Assembly: GCA_963711035.1 (NCBI GenBank)
Contig: CAVQCN010000001.1
Coordinates: forward strand, 682,001-746,000
Source of the DNA: WHTK01 sp963711035
Lineage (GTDB): Bacteria; Chloroflexota; Dehalococcoidia; DSTF01; WHTK01
Direction of reading: 5' to 3'
DNA: 64,000 nt
Below, piece by piece: positions 17,816 through 25,747 of the stretch. The position numbers were made by a program, and so were the translations under genes. The stretch's first letter is position 1; the number at the start of each line of letters is the position of its first letter. The notes under the pieces were generated by a model. The model made no database searches. It saw nothing but the letters and a program-made list of their open reading frames with translations, and was not told the origin of the DNA.

Positions 17816-17845
17816 TTGCAACGTCGGTCGCGAGTGCACTATCCT
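17816..17845 (+). promoter_or_regulatory. Promoter upstream of the first NHL gene
   Basis: TTGCAA (17816-17821), 18-base spacer, TATCCT (17840-17845). Transcription would start near 17852, about 100 bases before GTG 17953. The same -10 word TATCCT recurs at 22065 and 23914. Confidence 0.5.
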
Positions 17846-17952
17846 TCTCCAACCGCGTGGCGTAACAACTGTTGTGGATCCCGCAGCGCCTCGCCAGTGA
17901 GAAGCCTCGTTGACCGAGCGGACCGGTATCTCACCACAGATTGGAGACGAAC

Positions 17953-18975
17953 GTGCCTGACGTGCCTACCTACGAAGTCGATGCCTCCTGGCCCAAGCCC
18001 CTACCCGAAGACTGGGTGCTGGGACAGTGCTCCGGCGTCTGCGTCGACGCCAACGACAACCTCTGGATGATCCACCGCCGCAACAGCCTGAGCGAACAGG
18101 AAGCAGGCGCCATTCAGGACCCACCGGTTTCCGAGTGGGGTAGCCCGGCACCCTCGATCATCCAGTTCGACCCGGAGGGCAAGGTCCTCCAAGCCTGGGG
18201 CGGCTCCGAGGGCGGCCCCTGGCCCGTCACCGAGCACGGCATGTACGTGGACCACGAAGGCAACATCTGGTCCGGCGCCAACGGCCGCGAAGACCAGGTC
18301 ATCATCAAGAGCCGTCCCAACGGCGAACGCCTGCTGACCCTGGGCGAGTGGGGCAAGACCAACGGCAGCAACGACACGAAGCTGCTCGGCCAGCCGGCCG
18401 ACATCACGGTCGACGCCGAAGCCAACGAGGTATACATCGCCGACGGCTACGGCAACCGCCGCATCATCGTCTTCGACGCTACTAGCGGCGTCTACAAGCG
18501 CCACTGGGGCGCCTATGGCAACACCCCGGTGGACGGCCAGTTGGATCCGTACGACCCGGACGCTGCGCCCCTACAGACCTTCCGCAACCCGGTTCACGCC
18601 GTGCGCATCGCCAACGATGGCCTGGTCTACGTGGCCGACCGCCGCGCCGACCGCATCCAGGTATTCCAGAAGGACGGCACCTACGTCAAAGAGGCGTTCG
18701 TGGCGCCGCGAACCCGCAGCATGGGCTCCGCCTGGGACATCGAGTTCTCGGTCGACCCGGCGCAGACGTTCCTGTTCCTGGCGGACGGAACCAACGGCCG
18801 CATCTGGATCATGACACGCGCCAACCTGGAGATCGTCGGCTCCTTCGGCCGCAAGGGCCGCTGGGCCGGCTGCTTCGAGTGGGTCCACAACGTGTGCTCC
18901 GACTCGCGCGGCAACCTGTACACCGCCGAGGTCAACACGGGCAAGCGCGTGCAGAAGTTCATCAAGCGTTCCTGA
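17953..18975 (+). CDS. NHL-repeat beta-propeller protein (peptidylglycine lyase-like), copy 1
   Basis: 340 residues from GTG 17953 (GGAG six bases upstream). Repeated NHL blades include GVCVDANDNLWMIH, GMYVDHEGNIWSGA, DITVDAEANEVYIADGYGNRRIIVFDA, AVRIANDGLVYVADRRADRIQVF and NVCSDSRGNLYTAEVNTGKRVQKF. The arrangement resembles the peptidyl-alpha-hydroxyglycine lyase propeller, but I see no signal peptide, so it is probably cytoplasmic. A close paralogue is at 26787. The gene precedes the HpaB-type hydroxylase and may be a pathway hydrolase or lactonase; that is inference. Confidence 0.8.
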   Translation: MPDVPTYEVDASWPKPLPEDWVLGQCSGVCVDANDNLWMIHRRNSLSEQEAGAIQDPPVSEWGSPAPSIIQFDPEGKVLQAWGGSEGGPWPVTEHGMYVDHEGNIWSGANGREDQVIIKSRPNGERLLTLGEWGKTNGSNDTKLLGQPADITVDAEANEVYIADGYGNRRIIVFDATSGVYKRHWGAYGNTPVDGQLDPYDPDAAPLQTFRNPVHAVRIANDGLVYVADRRADRIQVFQKDGTYVKEAFVAPRTRSMGSAWDIEFSVDPAQTFLFLADGTNGRIWIMTRANLEIVGSFGRKGRWAGCFEWVHNVCSDSRGNLYTAEVNTGKRVQKFIKRS

Positions 18976-19059
18976 GCTGATCCGACGATGGCGAGCGATG
19001 GGCGCCACGAATCTGGCCAGCTGACAAAACGAATGTTATGAACCCTGAGGAGGTACTGA

Positions 19060-20664
19060 ATGAGGACGGGAGCTGAATACCGGGAGGTTCTGCGCGACGG
19101 CCGCAAGGTTTACGTCGTCGGCGAGGGCTTCATCGACGACCTGAACACGCATCCGGCCACCGCAGCGATGGCGAAGGAATACGTGGACTGGTACGACCGT
19201 CACGCCAGCCCCACGCCCGAATGGGACGTCCTCTTCACACCCCCCGACGCCAACGGCAATCGCAAGCCCGTCGACATGATCGTCCCGGATACGGCCGAAG
19301 ACCTGCAGCGTATGGGCAAAGCCTACGACGAGACGGTCTTCTTCACGGGCGGCAATATGACGCACGACCCGGCCTACGGCAACCTGATCGCGCTCAACAT
19401 CGTGGATGCGGTCTACCGCATGGACCTTTCGCAGAAGCAGAAGGACGACGTGGTGGCGTACCGCGACTCGATCGAGCGCGAGGGACGCTTCATCACGCTG
19501 GCTTCCGGCTTCGCAACGATCGGCTACCGCCTGCGAGAAAATCCGGAAGAGCGTAACTCGCTGCGCATCGTCAAGGAGCGCGACGACGGCCTCGTTCTCC
19601 AGGGCAAGATCGGCATGCACACCGGGTCGCCCTTCCTGGACGACGTCTACGTCAGCGCCGGCTGCGGCGTCATCTATCAGGGCAGCCGCGCTACCTTCGC
19701 CGTGGCCGTCAACTCTCCCGGCGTCACCATCCTCTCACGCAAGATCGCGGCGAAGCCTTCGAACCCCTTCATGGCGCCCCTCAGCTACCGATTCGACGAG
19801 CTGGACGCGCAAATGTGGTTCGACGAAGTCTTCGTGCCGTGGGAGAAGATCTTCCTCACGGAGCCGGCTCCTCCAGAGCCGAGCGCCCCCCAGATGTTCC
19901 GCCGCGACCGCACGACCTGGATGCTCTGGCACCAACTCTACTGCTGGTACACGAAGGGCGAGTTCACACTCGGCCTGGCCCTGGCCCTCACCGATGCGAT
20001 GGGGCTGCGTCAGAACGCCCCGACAGTCGAGTACCTCGTCGACATGATCGTCGAGCTGCAGACCGTACGCAGCGCCCTGACTGCAGCGGAGTTGGATCCG
20101 GACTGGAGCTCAATCCTGGGCAAGCCGGCGCCAAACTATCAGCACGTGGCGTCGGGCAGCATCAAGATGCTGCAGGCTCGCCAGCGAATCAGCGAGATCC
20201 TGCGCATCCTGCCCGGCTCGTCGATGGTTGTCGCGCCGTCCGACGAGGACCTGGCCAACCCGCTTATGAAAGACGGCATCGAAGAGTCCTTCGGCGGCGG
20301 CGGCTACACGGCGGAGCAGCGCATGGCATTGCTGAACCTGGCATGGGACCACATCGGCTCTGCCCTCGACGGTCGCGAAGCCGCCTTTGAGCTGCATTGC
20401 AACGGCGGCATTCCGGCGTGGCGCAGTCAAGCACGCGCGCGCTTTAACGATTACAATCGTCTGGCGAACGGCGTCTTGCGCGCGATCAACATCGAGATGC
20501 CGACGATCGACGTGGACTCGCTGCGGGAGGTGTCGCGTTTGGCGCAGCGGCGCCAGGTGACGCCGCCCACAGAGAGCAAGTCAGGCGAGAACGGCGCTAG
20601 CGGAGAGGCTACGGCCGCGGCGGCTGGCTCGAGCACAGCGGAGGGCTCCACGAGCCGAAGCTAG
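19060..20664 (+). CDS. 4-hydroxyphenylacetate 3-hydroxylase (HpaB) family monooxygenase
   Basis: 534 residues of the acyl-CoA-dehydrogenase-like HpaB/PvcC family, which uses reduced FAD to hydroxylate phenols ortho to the existing hydroxyl. Seen: MRTGAEYREVLRDGRKVYVVGE at the start, MTHDPAYGNLIALNIVDAVYRM, GMHTGSPFLDDVYVSAG, and SYRFDELDAQMWFDEVFVPWEKIF in the middle domain. The C-terminal 40 residues are Ala/Gly/Ser-rich and low complexity. GAGGAGG before the ATG fixes the start. The oxygenase needs a separate flavin reductase; the nearest candidate is at 13528. A two-domain ring-cleavage VOC enzyme follows. Confidence 0.88.
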   Translation: MRTGAEYREVLRDGRKVYVVGEGFIDDLNTHPATAAMAKEYVDWYDRHASPTPEWDVLFTPPDANGNRKPVDMIVPDTAEDLQRMGKAYDETVFFTGGNMTHDPAYGNLIALNIVDAVYRMDLSQKQKDDVVAYRDSIEREGRFITLASGFATIGYRLRENPEERNSLRIVKERDDGLVLQGKIGMHTGSPFLDDVYVSAGCGVIYQGSRATFAVAVNSPGVTILSRKIAAKPSNPFMAPLSYRFDELDAQMWFDEVFVPWEKIFLTEPAPPEPSAPQMFRRDRTTWMLWHQLYCWYTKGEFTLGLALALTDAMGLRQNAPTVEYLVDMIVELQTVRSALTAAELDPDWSSILGKPAPNYQHVASGSIKMLQARQRISEILRILPGSSMVVAPSDEDLANPLMKDGIEESFGGGGYTAEQRMALLNLAWDHIGSALDGREAAFELHCNGGIPAWRSQARARFNDYNRLANGVLRAINIEMPTIDVDSLREVSRLAQRRQVTPPTESKSGENGASGEATAAAAGSSTAEGSTSRS

Positions 20665-20746
20665 GGAAAGAGAAGCATAGTCGGGCTGCAAGCAGAGGGC
20701 AGCCAGAAGCAGCACGAGGCCTGCTTCAGTCAGAAAGGACAGAGTC

Positions 20747-21946
20747 ATGACGGTTTCCTCACAGAAGTACAACGTGGGCGGCATCATGCTGGACCGGCCG
20801 TTCAAGATTCGGCGGCTGGGCCACTTCGGCTTCAACGGCACAAAGACCCCAGAGTGCTGGCACTTCTACATCGACCTGCTCGGCCTCAAGGTGTCGCAGC
20901 CGACCGACGGCGGCGGCTTCTTCGGCCGGCACGGCGGCGACCACCACTCCTTCGTCATCTTCAACCGCGAGATGGTGGACGAGCGCATGCGCCAGAACGG
21001 CAGCGGCCCGCACCTGCGCCCAGAAAACGATGTCAACCAGATCACCTGGCAGGTCCAGAACGTCGAAGAGGTCTGGCAGGCGACGAAGTACTTCAAGGAC
21101 CTCGAGCTCGAGGTACGCACCGAGGGTCGCGCCGGCGCCGGCGTCGGCTCCAACTATCACCTCTACGTCTGGGACCCAGACGACCAGGTCATCGAGCTGT
21201 TTACCGGCATGGAGCAGATCGGCTGGGACGGCCTGACCAAGCCCAAGGAGATGGGCGGCCGACTGCCCGAGGCGACGATGGAGCCTCACATCTCCGAGTT
21301 CGCCGAGGTCCAGGAATCGCTGGCCAACGGCATCACGGCGATGGACGGCTACCGCTACATCGAGCCGATGGAAGAGAAGTACCCGGTCGACGGCCTGCTG
21401 CTGGCACGTCCCTTCAAGGTTGTGCGCGTCGGCCCCGTCTACATGTTCGCCGACGACGTTGACCAGTCGAAGGAGTACTACGAGGACGTCCTCGGCCTGC
21501 CGCTCACCGAAGAAGTGCAGTGGAACGGCGGCACCGCCTCCTTCCTGCGCACCGACATGGAGCACCACTCCATCGGCCTCTTCCCCAAGGAGTGGCGCGC
21601 GAAGCTTGGCCTCAGCGCCGAGACCTCCAACATGGCCTTCGGCATGCAGGTAGCTAACTACCGCCAGCTGCGCGACGCGGTCAGCTTCCTGCGCGAGAAC
21701 GGTGCTCGTGTCGAGACCGACATCATCCCGCAGGAACTGCACCCCGGCATCGACTACGCCGCCTTCGCCTTCGACCCGGACGGCCACTGCATCATGCTGT
21801 ACTCCGGCATGGAGCAGCTGGGCTGGAACGGCCAGCCGCGCCCCGCGGAGCTGCGCCGCAAGGTCGACCCGAACAACTGGCCGGAGACGCTGGACGCGCA
21901 GTCGGACAGCTTCTCGGGCGAGGTTCTGCTCGGCCCCTGGGGCTAA
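20747..21946 (+). CDS. Two-domain VOC protein, probable extradiol ring-cleavage dioxygenase
   Basis: 399 residues with two VOC halves. The N-terminal half has RRLGHFGFNGTKTPECWHFY, DHHSFVIFN and LYVWDPDDQVIELFTGMEQ. The C-terminal half has RVGPVYMFADDVDQSKEYYEDVLG, MEHHSIGLF and AFAFDPDGHCIMLYSGMEQLG. Paired modules with His and acidic ligands are typical of type I extradiol dioxygenases such as catechol 2,3-dioxygenase, which use Fe(II) or Mn(II). Following an ortho-hydroxylase, ring cleavage of the new catechol is the obvious reading, but the substrate is not shown. RBS AAAGGA; the terminator at 21970 ends the unit. Confidence 0.82.
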   Translation: MTVSSQKYNVGGIMLDRPFKIRRLGHFGFNGTKTPECWHFYIDLLGLKVSQPTDGGGFFGRHGGDHHSFVIFNREMVDERMRQNGSGPHLRPENDVNQITWQVQNVEEVWQATKYFKDLELEVRTEGRAGAGVGSNYHLYVWDPDDQVIELFTGMEQIGWDGLTKPKEMGGRLPEATMEPHISEFAEVQESLANGITAMDGYRYIEPMEEKYPVDGLLLARPFKVVRVGPVYMFADDVDQSKEYYEDVLGLPLTEEVQWNGGTASFLRTDMEHHSIGLFPKEWRAKLGLSAETSNMAFGMQVANYRQLRDAVSFLRENGARVETDIIPQELHPGIDYAAFAFDPDGHCIMLYSGMEQLGWNGQPRPAELRRKVDPNNWPETLDAQSDSFSGEVLLGPWG

Positions 21947-21969
21947 GCTGAACGAACCGGTTACTCGAA

Positions 21970-22000
21970 GAGGAGGCCTCGTAGTTCACGAGGCCTCCTC
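21970..22000 (+). terminator. Rho-independent terminator after the VOC dioxygenase
   Basis: Perfect 13-bp stem GAGGAGGCCTCGT / ACGAGGCCTCCTC with a 5-base loop, followed by TCTCTTTATC. It lies 24 bases after the stop codon and closes the 17.3-21.9 kb catabolic group. Confidence 0.9.
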
Positions 22001-22042
22001 TCTCTTTATCGTCAGTCCCATTTACTTTGCATGACAGAGTAC

Positions 22043-22070
22043 TTGACAACAACAAGGAGCTGTCTATCCT
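22043..22070 (+). promoter_or_regulatory. Sigma70 promoter giving a leaderless mRNA
   Basis: TTGACA (22043-22048), 16-base spacer, TATCCT (22065-22070). The next gene's ATG begins at 22077, six bases after the -10, so transcription should start at or next to the start codon. The only purine-rich word (AAGGAG, near 22055) lies inside the spacer and cannot be in such a transcript. Confidence 0.75.
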
Positions 22071-22076
22071 GAAAGA

Positions 22077-22694
22077 ATGCTGACCCACCGCCGGCCACGC
22101 GAGCATCGTCGTCATCGGCCTATCGCGGTCGACCTGCGCGCTGTCGAAGACCTGCGCTACATCCGCGACGCTATGGAGCAGTCCGGGCGCTTCACCGAGG
22201 TGCCGGGCTGGGGCATGGCGCTGATCGGCCTCACCGCCGTCGGCGCGGCGGTGCTGGCGGCAACGCAGTCTTCTGAGACGGCGTGGCTGCGTGTATGGGA
22301 GGGCGAGGCAATGCTGGCCCTGCTCATAGGCGTGCTCTCCGTGGTACGCAAGACCGCGGCCACCGGCATGCCCCTGCTGCCCGGTCCGACGCGCAAGTTC
22401 TGCCTCGGCCTCATGCCGCCGCTGCTCGCCGGCGCGATGCTCACCATCGTGCTGCAGCGCCAGGATCTCATCTCGGTGCTGCCGGGCACGTGGCTGCTGC
22501 TCTACGGCGCCGCCTTCGTCTGCGCCGGCGCCTATGCGATTCGCATCATTCCCGTGCTCGGCGCCTGCTTCATGGCGCTCGGCGTCGTTGCCCTCATGGG
22601 GCCTTCCGGCTGGGACGACATCCTGCTCGGACTCGGCTTCGGCGGGCTGCACCTGGGCTTCGGCCTGCTCATTGCGAGGCGCTATGGCGGCTGA
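22077..22694 (+). CDS. Integral membrane protein, unknown function
   Basis: 205 residues. A basic, His/Arg-rich N-terminus (MLTHRRPREHRRHRP) and an amphipathic segment AVEDLRYIRDAMEQSGRFTEVPGWG precede about five or six membrane helices, including MALIGLTAVGAAVLAA, LLALLIGVLSVV, LLYGAAFVCAGAYAI and a Gly-rich final helix. I do not recognise a family with confidence. Its last codons overlap the start of the winged-helix regulator, and such membrane-protein/regulator pairs occur in other bacteria, so the regulator may control this gene. The mRNA is predicted to be leaderless. Confidence 0.7.
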   Translation: MLTHRRPREHRRHRPIAVDLRAVEDLRYIRDAMEQSGRFTEVPGWGMALIGLTAVGAAVLAATQSSETAWLRVWEGEAMLALLIGVLSVVRKTAATGMPLLPGPTRKFCLGLMPPLLAGAMLTIVLQRQDLISVLPGTWLLLYGAAFVCAGAYAIRIIPVLGACFMALGVVALMGPSGWDDILLGLGFGGLHLGFGLLIARRYGG

Positions 22695-23082
22695 ATCGAC
22701 ACGCACAAGGACTCATCGACCCGCCGCTCACGTCAGCGAGACGACAGCACCGCCCGCAGCTCCGGAGCGACCGGCGCCTGCCCGCGCCCAGGACCTCGAC
22801 GCCGTCATCCACGAACGCACCCGTCTCGGCATCGTCGGCGCGCTGGCAGCGAGCGAGCGCGTCAGCTTCGTCGAGCTCAAGAGCATCCTCAAGACGACCG
22901 ACGGCAACCTCAGCGCCCACACCCGCAAGCTCGAGGAGGTGGGCTACATCCGCGCCTCGAAGCGCTTCGAGGGCCGCCTGCCGCGCACGGAGTACGAGCT
23001 CACCGATTCGGGACGCGGCGCCCTGCAACGCTATCTCGATCAGATGGACCGGCTGCTCGGCAGCATACGAAATCACCAGTAA
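22684..23082 (+). CDS. Winged-helix transcriptional regulator (MarR/HTH_34-like)
   Basis: 132 residues. A Pro/Ala-rich disordered first 35 residues precede a winged-helix domain: LDAVIHERTRLGIVGALAASERVSFVELKSILKTTDGNLSAHTRKLEEVGYI forms helices 1-3, and SKRFEGRLPRTEYELTDSGRGALQRYL the wing and last helix. It is typical of HTH_34 repressors, which bind DNA as dimers. Start ATG 22684 overlaps the upstream membrane protein gene by 11 bases. Autoregulation of the pair is probable but no operator is evident beyond the promoter at 22043. Confidence 0.85.
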   Translation: MAAESTRTRTHRPAAHVSETTAPPAAPERPAPARAQDLDAVIHERTRLGIVGALAASERVSFVELKSILKTTDGNLSAHTRKLEEVGYIRASKRFEGRLPRTEYELTDSGRGALQRYLDQMDRLLGSIRNHQ

Positions 23083-23105
23083 TCTCTTTTTTGGAGGCTG
23101 ACTCT

Positions 23106-23867
23106 GTGATTCAAAGTACTTTACCGGCGGACGAGAAGGCTGAAGGCCTGCACGTCGCCGTCATCATGGACGGCAACGGCCGATGGGCGACGCGCCGCGG
23201 CCTGCCTCGCACCGCCGGCCACCGCGAAGGCGCCAAGGCCCTGCAGCGCGTGCTCGAGGCGGCGCCCGGCCTGAACATCCACACGCTCACCGTCTTCGCA
23301 CTCTCATCTGACAACTGGCGCCGCCCGCGCGCCGAAGTACAGACCCTGTTGCGGCTGCTCAAGCGCCGTCTGCAATCCGAGACACAGGCGCTGCGCGAGC
23401 ACGGCATCCGCCTCACTGTCATCGGCCGCCGCGACCGGTTGCCCGGCGACGTGATACGCGCCATCGAAGATGCGGAAGCGATGACGGCCAATTGCCGCGA
23501 ATGGAACCTGCGCGTCGCCCTCGATTACTCGTCGCGCGACGCGATCCTCAGCGCCGCGATGCGCTGCGCCAGCTCGCCGGACTTCACGCCGGAGGGCTTC
23601 TCTCGCCTGCTGGCCGGCGCTGGCTGCGAGGCGGCGCCGCCGGTCGACCTGCTGATCCGCACCGGCGGCGAGCAACGCCTCAGCGACTTCCTGCTCTGGG
23701 AATGCGCCTACGCGGAGCTCTACTTCTCGCCCATTCTGTGGCCAGACTTCGACGGCGAGGCACTGGCCGCGGCGGTGGAGGAATATCACCAGCGCGATCG
23801 GCGCTTCGGCCTCGTGAGTAGCAACACGGGCGTTCGCCAACGAGTCGCGGCTGCCGTCGGCTCCTGA
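23106..23867 (+). CDS. uppS: Isoprenyl transferase (undecaprenyl diphosphate synthase family)
   Basis: 253 residues of the cis-prenyltransferase family, which extends farnesyl diphosphate with IPP units to make polyprenyl carrier lipids. HVAVIMDGNGRWA carries the catalytic Asp22, HREGAKALQRVLEAA the phosphate-binding loop, and LLIRTGGEQRLSDFLLWECAYAELYFSPILWPDF the C-terminal signature. GTG 23106 is preferred because GGAGG lies eight bases upstream; TTG 23091 would overlap that site. Instead of the usual frr-uppS-cdsA neighbours it follows a membrane protein/regulator pair, so it may be a second, specialised copy. Carrier lipids would serve the GT39 and GT87 enzymes. Confidence 0.93.
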   Translation: MIQSTLPADEKAEGLHVAVIMDGNGRWATRRGLPRTAGHREGAKALQRVLEAAPGLNIHTLTVFALSSDNWRRPRAEVQTLLRLLKRRLQSETQALREHGIRLTVIGRRDRLPGDVIRAIEDAEAMTANCREWNLRVALDYSSRDAILSAAMRCASSPDFTPEGFSRLLAGAGCEAAPPVDLLIRTGGEQRLSDFLLWECAYAELYFSPILWPDFDGEALAAAVEEYHQRDRRFGLVSSNTGVRQRVAAAVGS

Positions 23868-23913
23868 ACGACCCGTCTCGCCTGCGAAGTTGCGGTCGTA
23901 TGGGCGGTATCCC

Positions 23914-23919
23914 TATCCT
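23914..23919 (+). promoter_or_regulatory. -10 element of a second candidate leaderless promoter
   Basis: CCTATCCTGAAAGC precedes ATG 23926 and nearly repeats the CTATCCTGAAAGA before ATG 22077, with the same six-base distance from TATCCT to the start codon. The -35 is poor (TTGCGG at 23890, 18-base spacer). No ribosome site is visible. Confidence 0.5.
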
Positions 23920-23925
23920 GAAAGC

Positions 23926-24258
23926 ATGCAATCACGCCGATTGGTCCTGCTGGTCGGGATCCTGGCCCTCCTGACTCTGGCTGGCCTCAGCATCCGTCCC
24001 GCGGCGGCGCGGGCCTTCGACATCCATCCCACCCCCCGGGACGTCACCGCGGGCCTGCCGGACGGCAGCCATCTCTGCGTCGTCGCCTCTTCCTGCGACA
24101 CGATCGCGCCGACCAGCGTCCCGATGGACGTGTTCCAGCCTCAACTGCTGCTGATCCTCAGCGGCATCGTTTTCACGATCGTCCTGACCCGGCTGCGGCC
24201 GGTAGACAGCGTCGATCTCTCGCTCACTACACCGCCTCCTCGATCCGGCGCCATCTAG
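23926..24258 (+). CDS. Small secreted or membrane protein, unknown
   Basis: 110 residues. MQSRRLVLLVGILALLTLAGLSIRPAAA is a signal-like helix. A short outer segment with CVVASSCDT (a possible disulfide) follows, then a second helix PQLLLILSGIVFTIVLTRL and a short tail. I do not recognise a family. The start at 23926 is supported by the TATCCT element and the absence of better alternatives. It lies just before the DUF929-VKOR-Lgt genes and may be exported by the same machinery. Confidence 0.6.
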   Translation: MQSRRLVLLVGILALLTLAGLSIRPAAARAFDIHPTPRDVTAGLPDGSHLCVVASSCDTIAPTSVPMDVFQPQLLLILSGIVFTIVLTRLRPVDSVDLSLTTPPPRSGAI

Positions 24259-24396
24259 GCGCGCTGCCTTTCCGACGCTCGGCCAGGGCCGAAGGGTCGA
24301 ATGGCCACTGCGCCCTGCTCGTCAAGCATCTAATCTTGGTAGAGCACCCTCTGACGATCAGCGGGGTCTCACCAAGCGGATCCAGGAGGACTTTCG

Positions 24397-25284
24397 ATGT
24401 CCAGTCGTTCCAAGAGAGGCGGCTCGTCCGCGCGGCGCGGCTCGACGCCGCCCGCCAGGCGCCGTCAGCACGTACGAGAATCGTTCGTTCAGCGCTACCG
24501 GAGCAGGATCATCCTCGGTGCCATCGGTGGCGGCGCCATCGTCTTCGTCGCCGTGCTGCTCATCCTGGCACAAGGTGGCAGTGGTGGCAGCGGTGCCACG
24601 TCCGCTTCACCCGCCGACCCGGCGCTGGTCGACGCCGTGACCAGCGTGCCCGCCGCAACCTTTGATACGGTCGGCGTCGGCTCCGCCAACAACTTCCCCA
24701 AGTCGATTCAGTCGGCAGACCTGGTGCAGGACGGCAAACCGGAACTGCTCTACGTTGGCGGCGAGTTCTGCCCGTTTTGTGCAGCCGAGCGCTGGGCCAT
24801 GGTGCTGGCGTTGAGCCGCTTCGGCACGTTCAGCAACCTCCAGGTCACCCGGTCATCCCCTACGGACACGTACGCGAACACGCCGACGTTCAGCTTCTAC
24901 GGCTCCAGCTATCAGAGCGACTACCTCAGCTTCGTGCCGGTGGAGCAGTACTCGAACGAGCGCTCCGGCAACAACTACAAGGCCCTGCAGCCGCTGACCG
25001 ATGCACAGCAACAGCTGGTCAGCCAGTACAGCAGCGGCATCCCCTTCCTCGACTTCGGAGGGCTGTACTCGCAATCGGGCGCCTCCTATAACCCCGGCGT
25101 CCTGAGCGGGCTCGATTGGTCGGGCGTCGCTGCGCAGCTGACGCAGACCAATTCGGCGCCGGCCCAGGGGATCATCGGCACGGCAAATGTCCTGACAGCG
25201 GCCATCTGCAAGATGACGCAGGGCCGTCCGGCCGAGGTGTGCAACTCCGCCGGCGTGCAGCAGGCGGCTGGCGTCCTGAAGTGA
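24397..25284 (+). CDS. DUF929 family thioredoxin-like membrane-anchored protein
   Basis: 295 residues. A basic head rich in Ser/Arg/Gly is followed by one membrane helix IILGAIGGGAIVFVAVLLILA and an extracytoplasmic domain. YVGGEFCPFCAAERWAMVLALSRFG is a CPFC active site in a thioredoxin-type context, and later cysteines lie in AAICKMTQGRPAEVC. DUF929 proteins occur in archaea and Chloroflexota and are thought to be thiol oxidoreductases. The TGA overlaps the ATG of the VKOR gene, so the two are coupled: VKOR would reoxidise this protein. RBS AGGAGGA. Confidence 0.85.
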   Translation: MSSRSKRGGSSARRGSTPPARRRQHVRESFVQRYRSRIILGAIGGGAIVFVAVLLILAQGGSGGSGATSASPADPALVDAVTSVPAATFDTVGVGSANNFPKSIQSADLVQDGKPELLYVGGEFCPFCAAERWAMVLALSRFGTFSNLQVTRSSPTDTYANTPTFSFYGSSYQSDYLSFVPVEQYSNERSGNNYKALQPLTDAQQQLVSQYSSGIPFLDFGGLYSQSGASYNPGVLSGLDWSGVAAQLTQTNSAPAQGIIGTANVLTAAICKMTQGRPAEVCNSAGVQQAAGVLK

Positions 25285-25733
25285 TGTCCGGCAACCGCAT
25301 CGCGTCCTTGCTGGTCGTCGCGCTGTCGATCGCAGGCATCGCGGTGGCGGTCTACCTGACCAGCGTGCACTACGCTTCCGTCAAGCTCGTCTGCAGCAGC
25401 TCGGGCGTGATCAACTGCGAGCAGGTCGTGACCAGCAAGTACTCAGAGGTGCTGGGCATCCCGTGGAGCGCCGGCGGCATCGTCTGGTTCGCCGTCAGTG
25501 GCCTGCTCGCGCTGTGGGCCGTGCTGAGCCGGCCTGAGCCGGAGCATTTACAGCTGGCGCAGGTCGGCTGGTCGCTGGTGGGCCTGGGTGTCATGCTGTA
25601 CCTGATCGGCGTCGAACTGGTCGCGGTGAAGCACATCTGCATCTGGTGCACGGCGATGCACGTGCTGATCGTGATCACGCTCTTGCTCGTGCTGTTCCGG
25701 CAGCCCGAGCTGGCGGAGGAAAAGGTTGACTGA
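25284..25733 (+). CDS. Vitamin K epoxide reductase (VKOR) family protein
   Basis: 149 residues with four membrane helices. LVCSSSGVINCEQVVTSKYSEVLGIPWS carries the loop cysteine pair and the VKOR-type serine. HICIWCTAMHVLIV carries the membrane CxxC (CIWC). Bacterial VKOR reoxidises a DsbA-like partner and passes electrons to quinone, replacing DsbB. Start ATG 25284 shares one base with the DUF929 stop (TGATG). Together they make an oxidative disulfide-forming system of the cell surface. Confidence 0.93.
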   Translation: MSGNRIASLLVVALSIAGIAVAVYLTSVHYASVKLVCSSSGVINCEQVVTSKYSEVLGIPWSAGGIVWFAVSGLLALWAVLSRPEPEHLQLAQVGWSLVGLGVMLYLIGVELVAVKHICIWCTAMHVLIVITLLLVLFRQPELAEEKVD

Positions 25734-25747
25734 GTCATGACGCTGCG

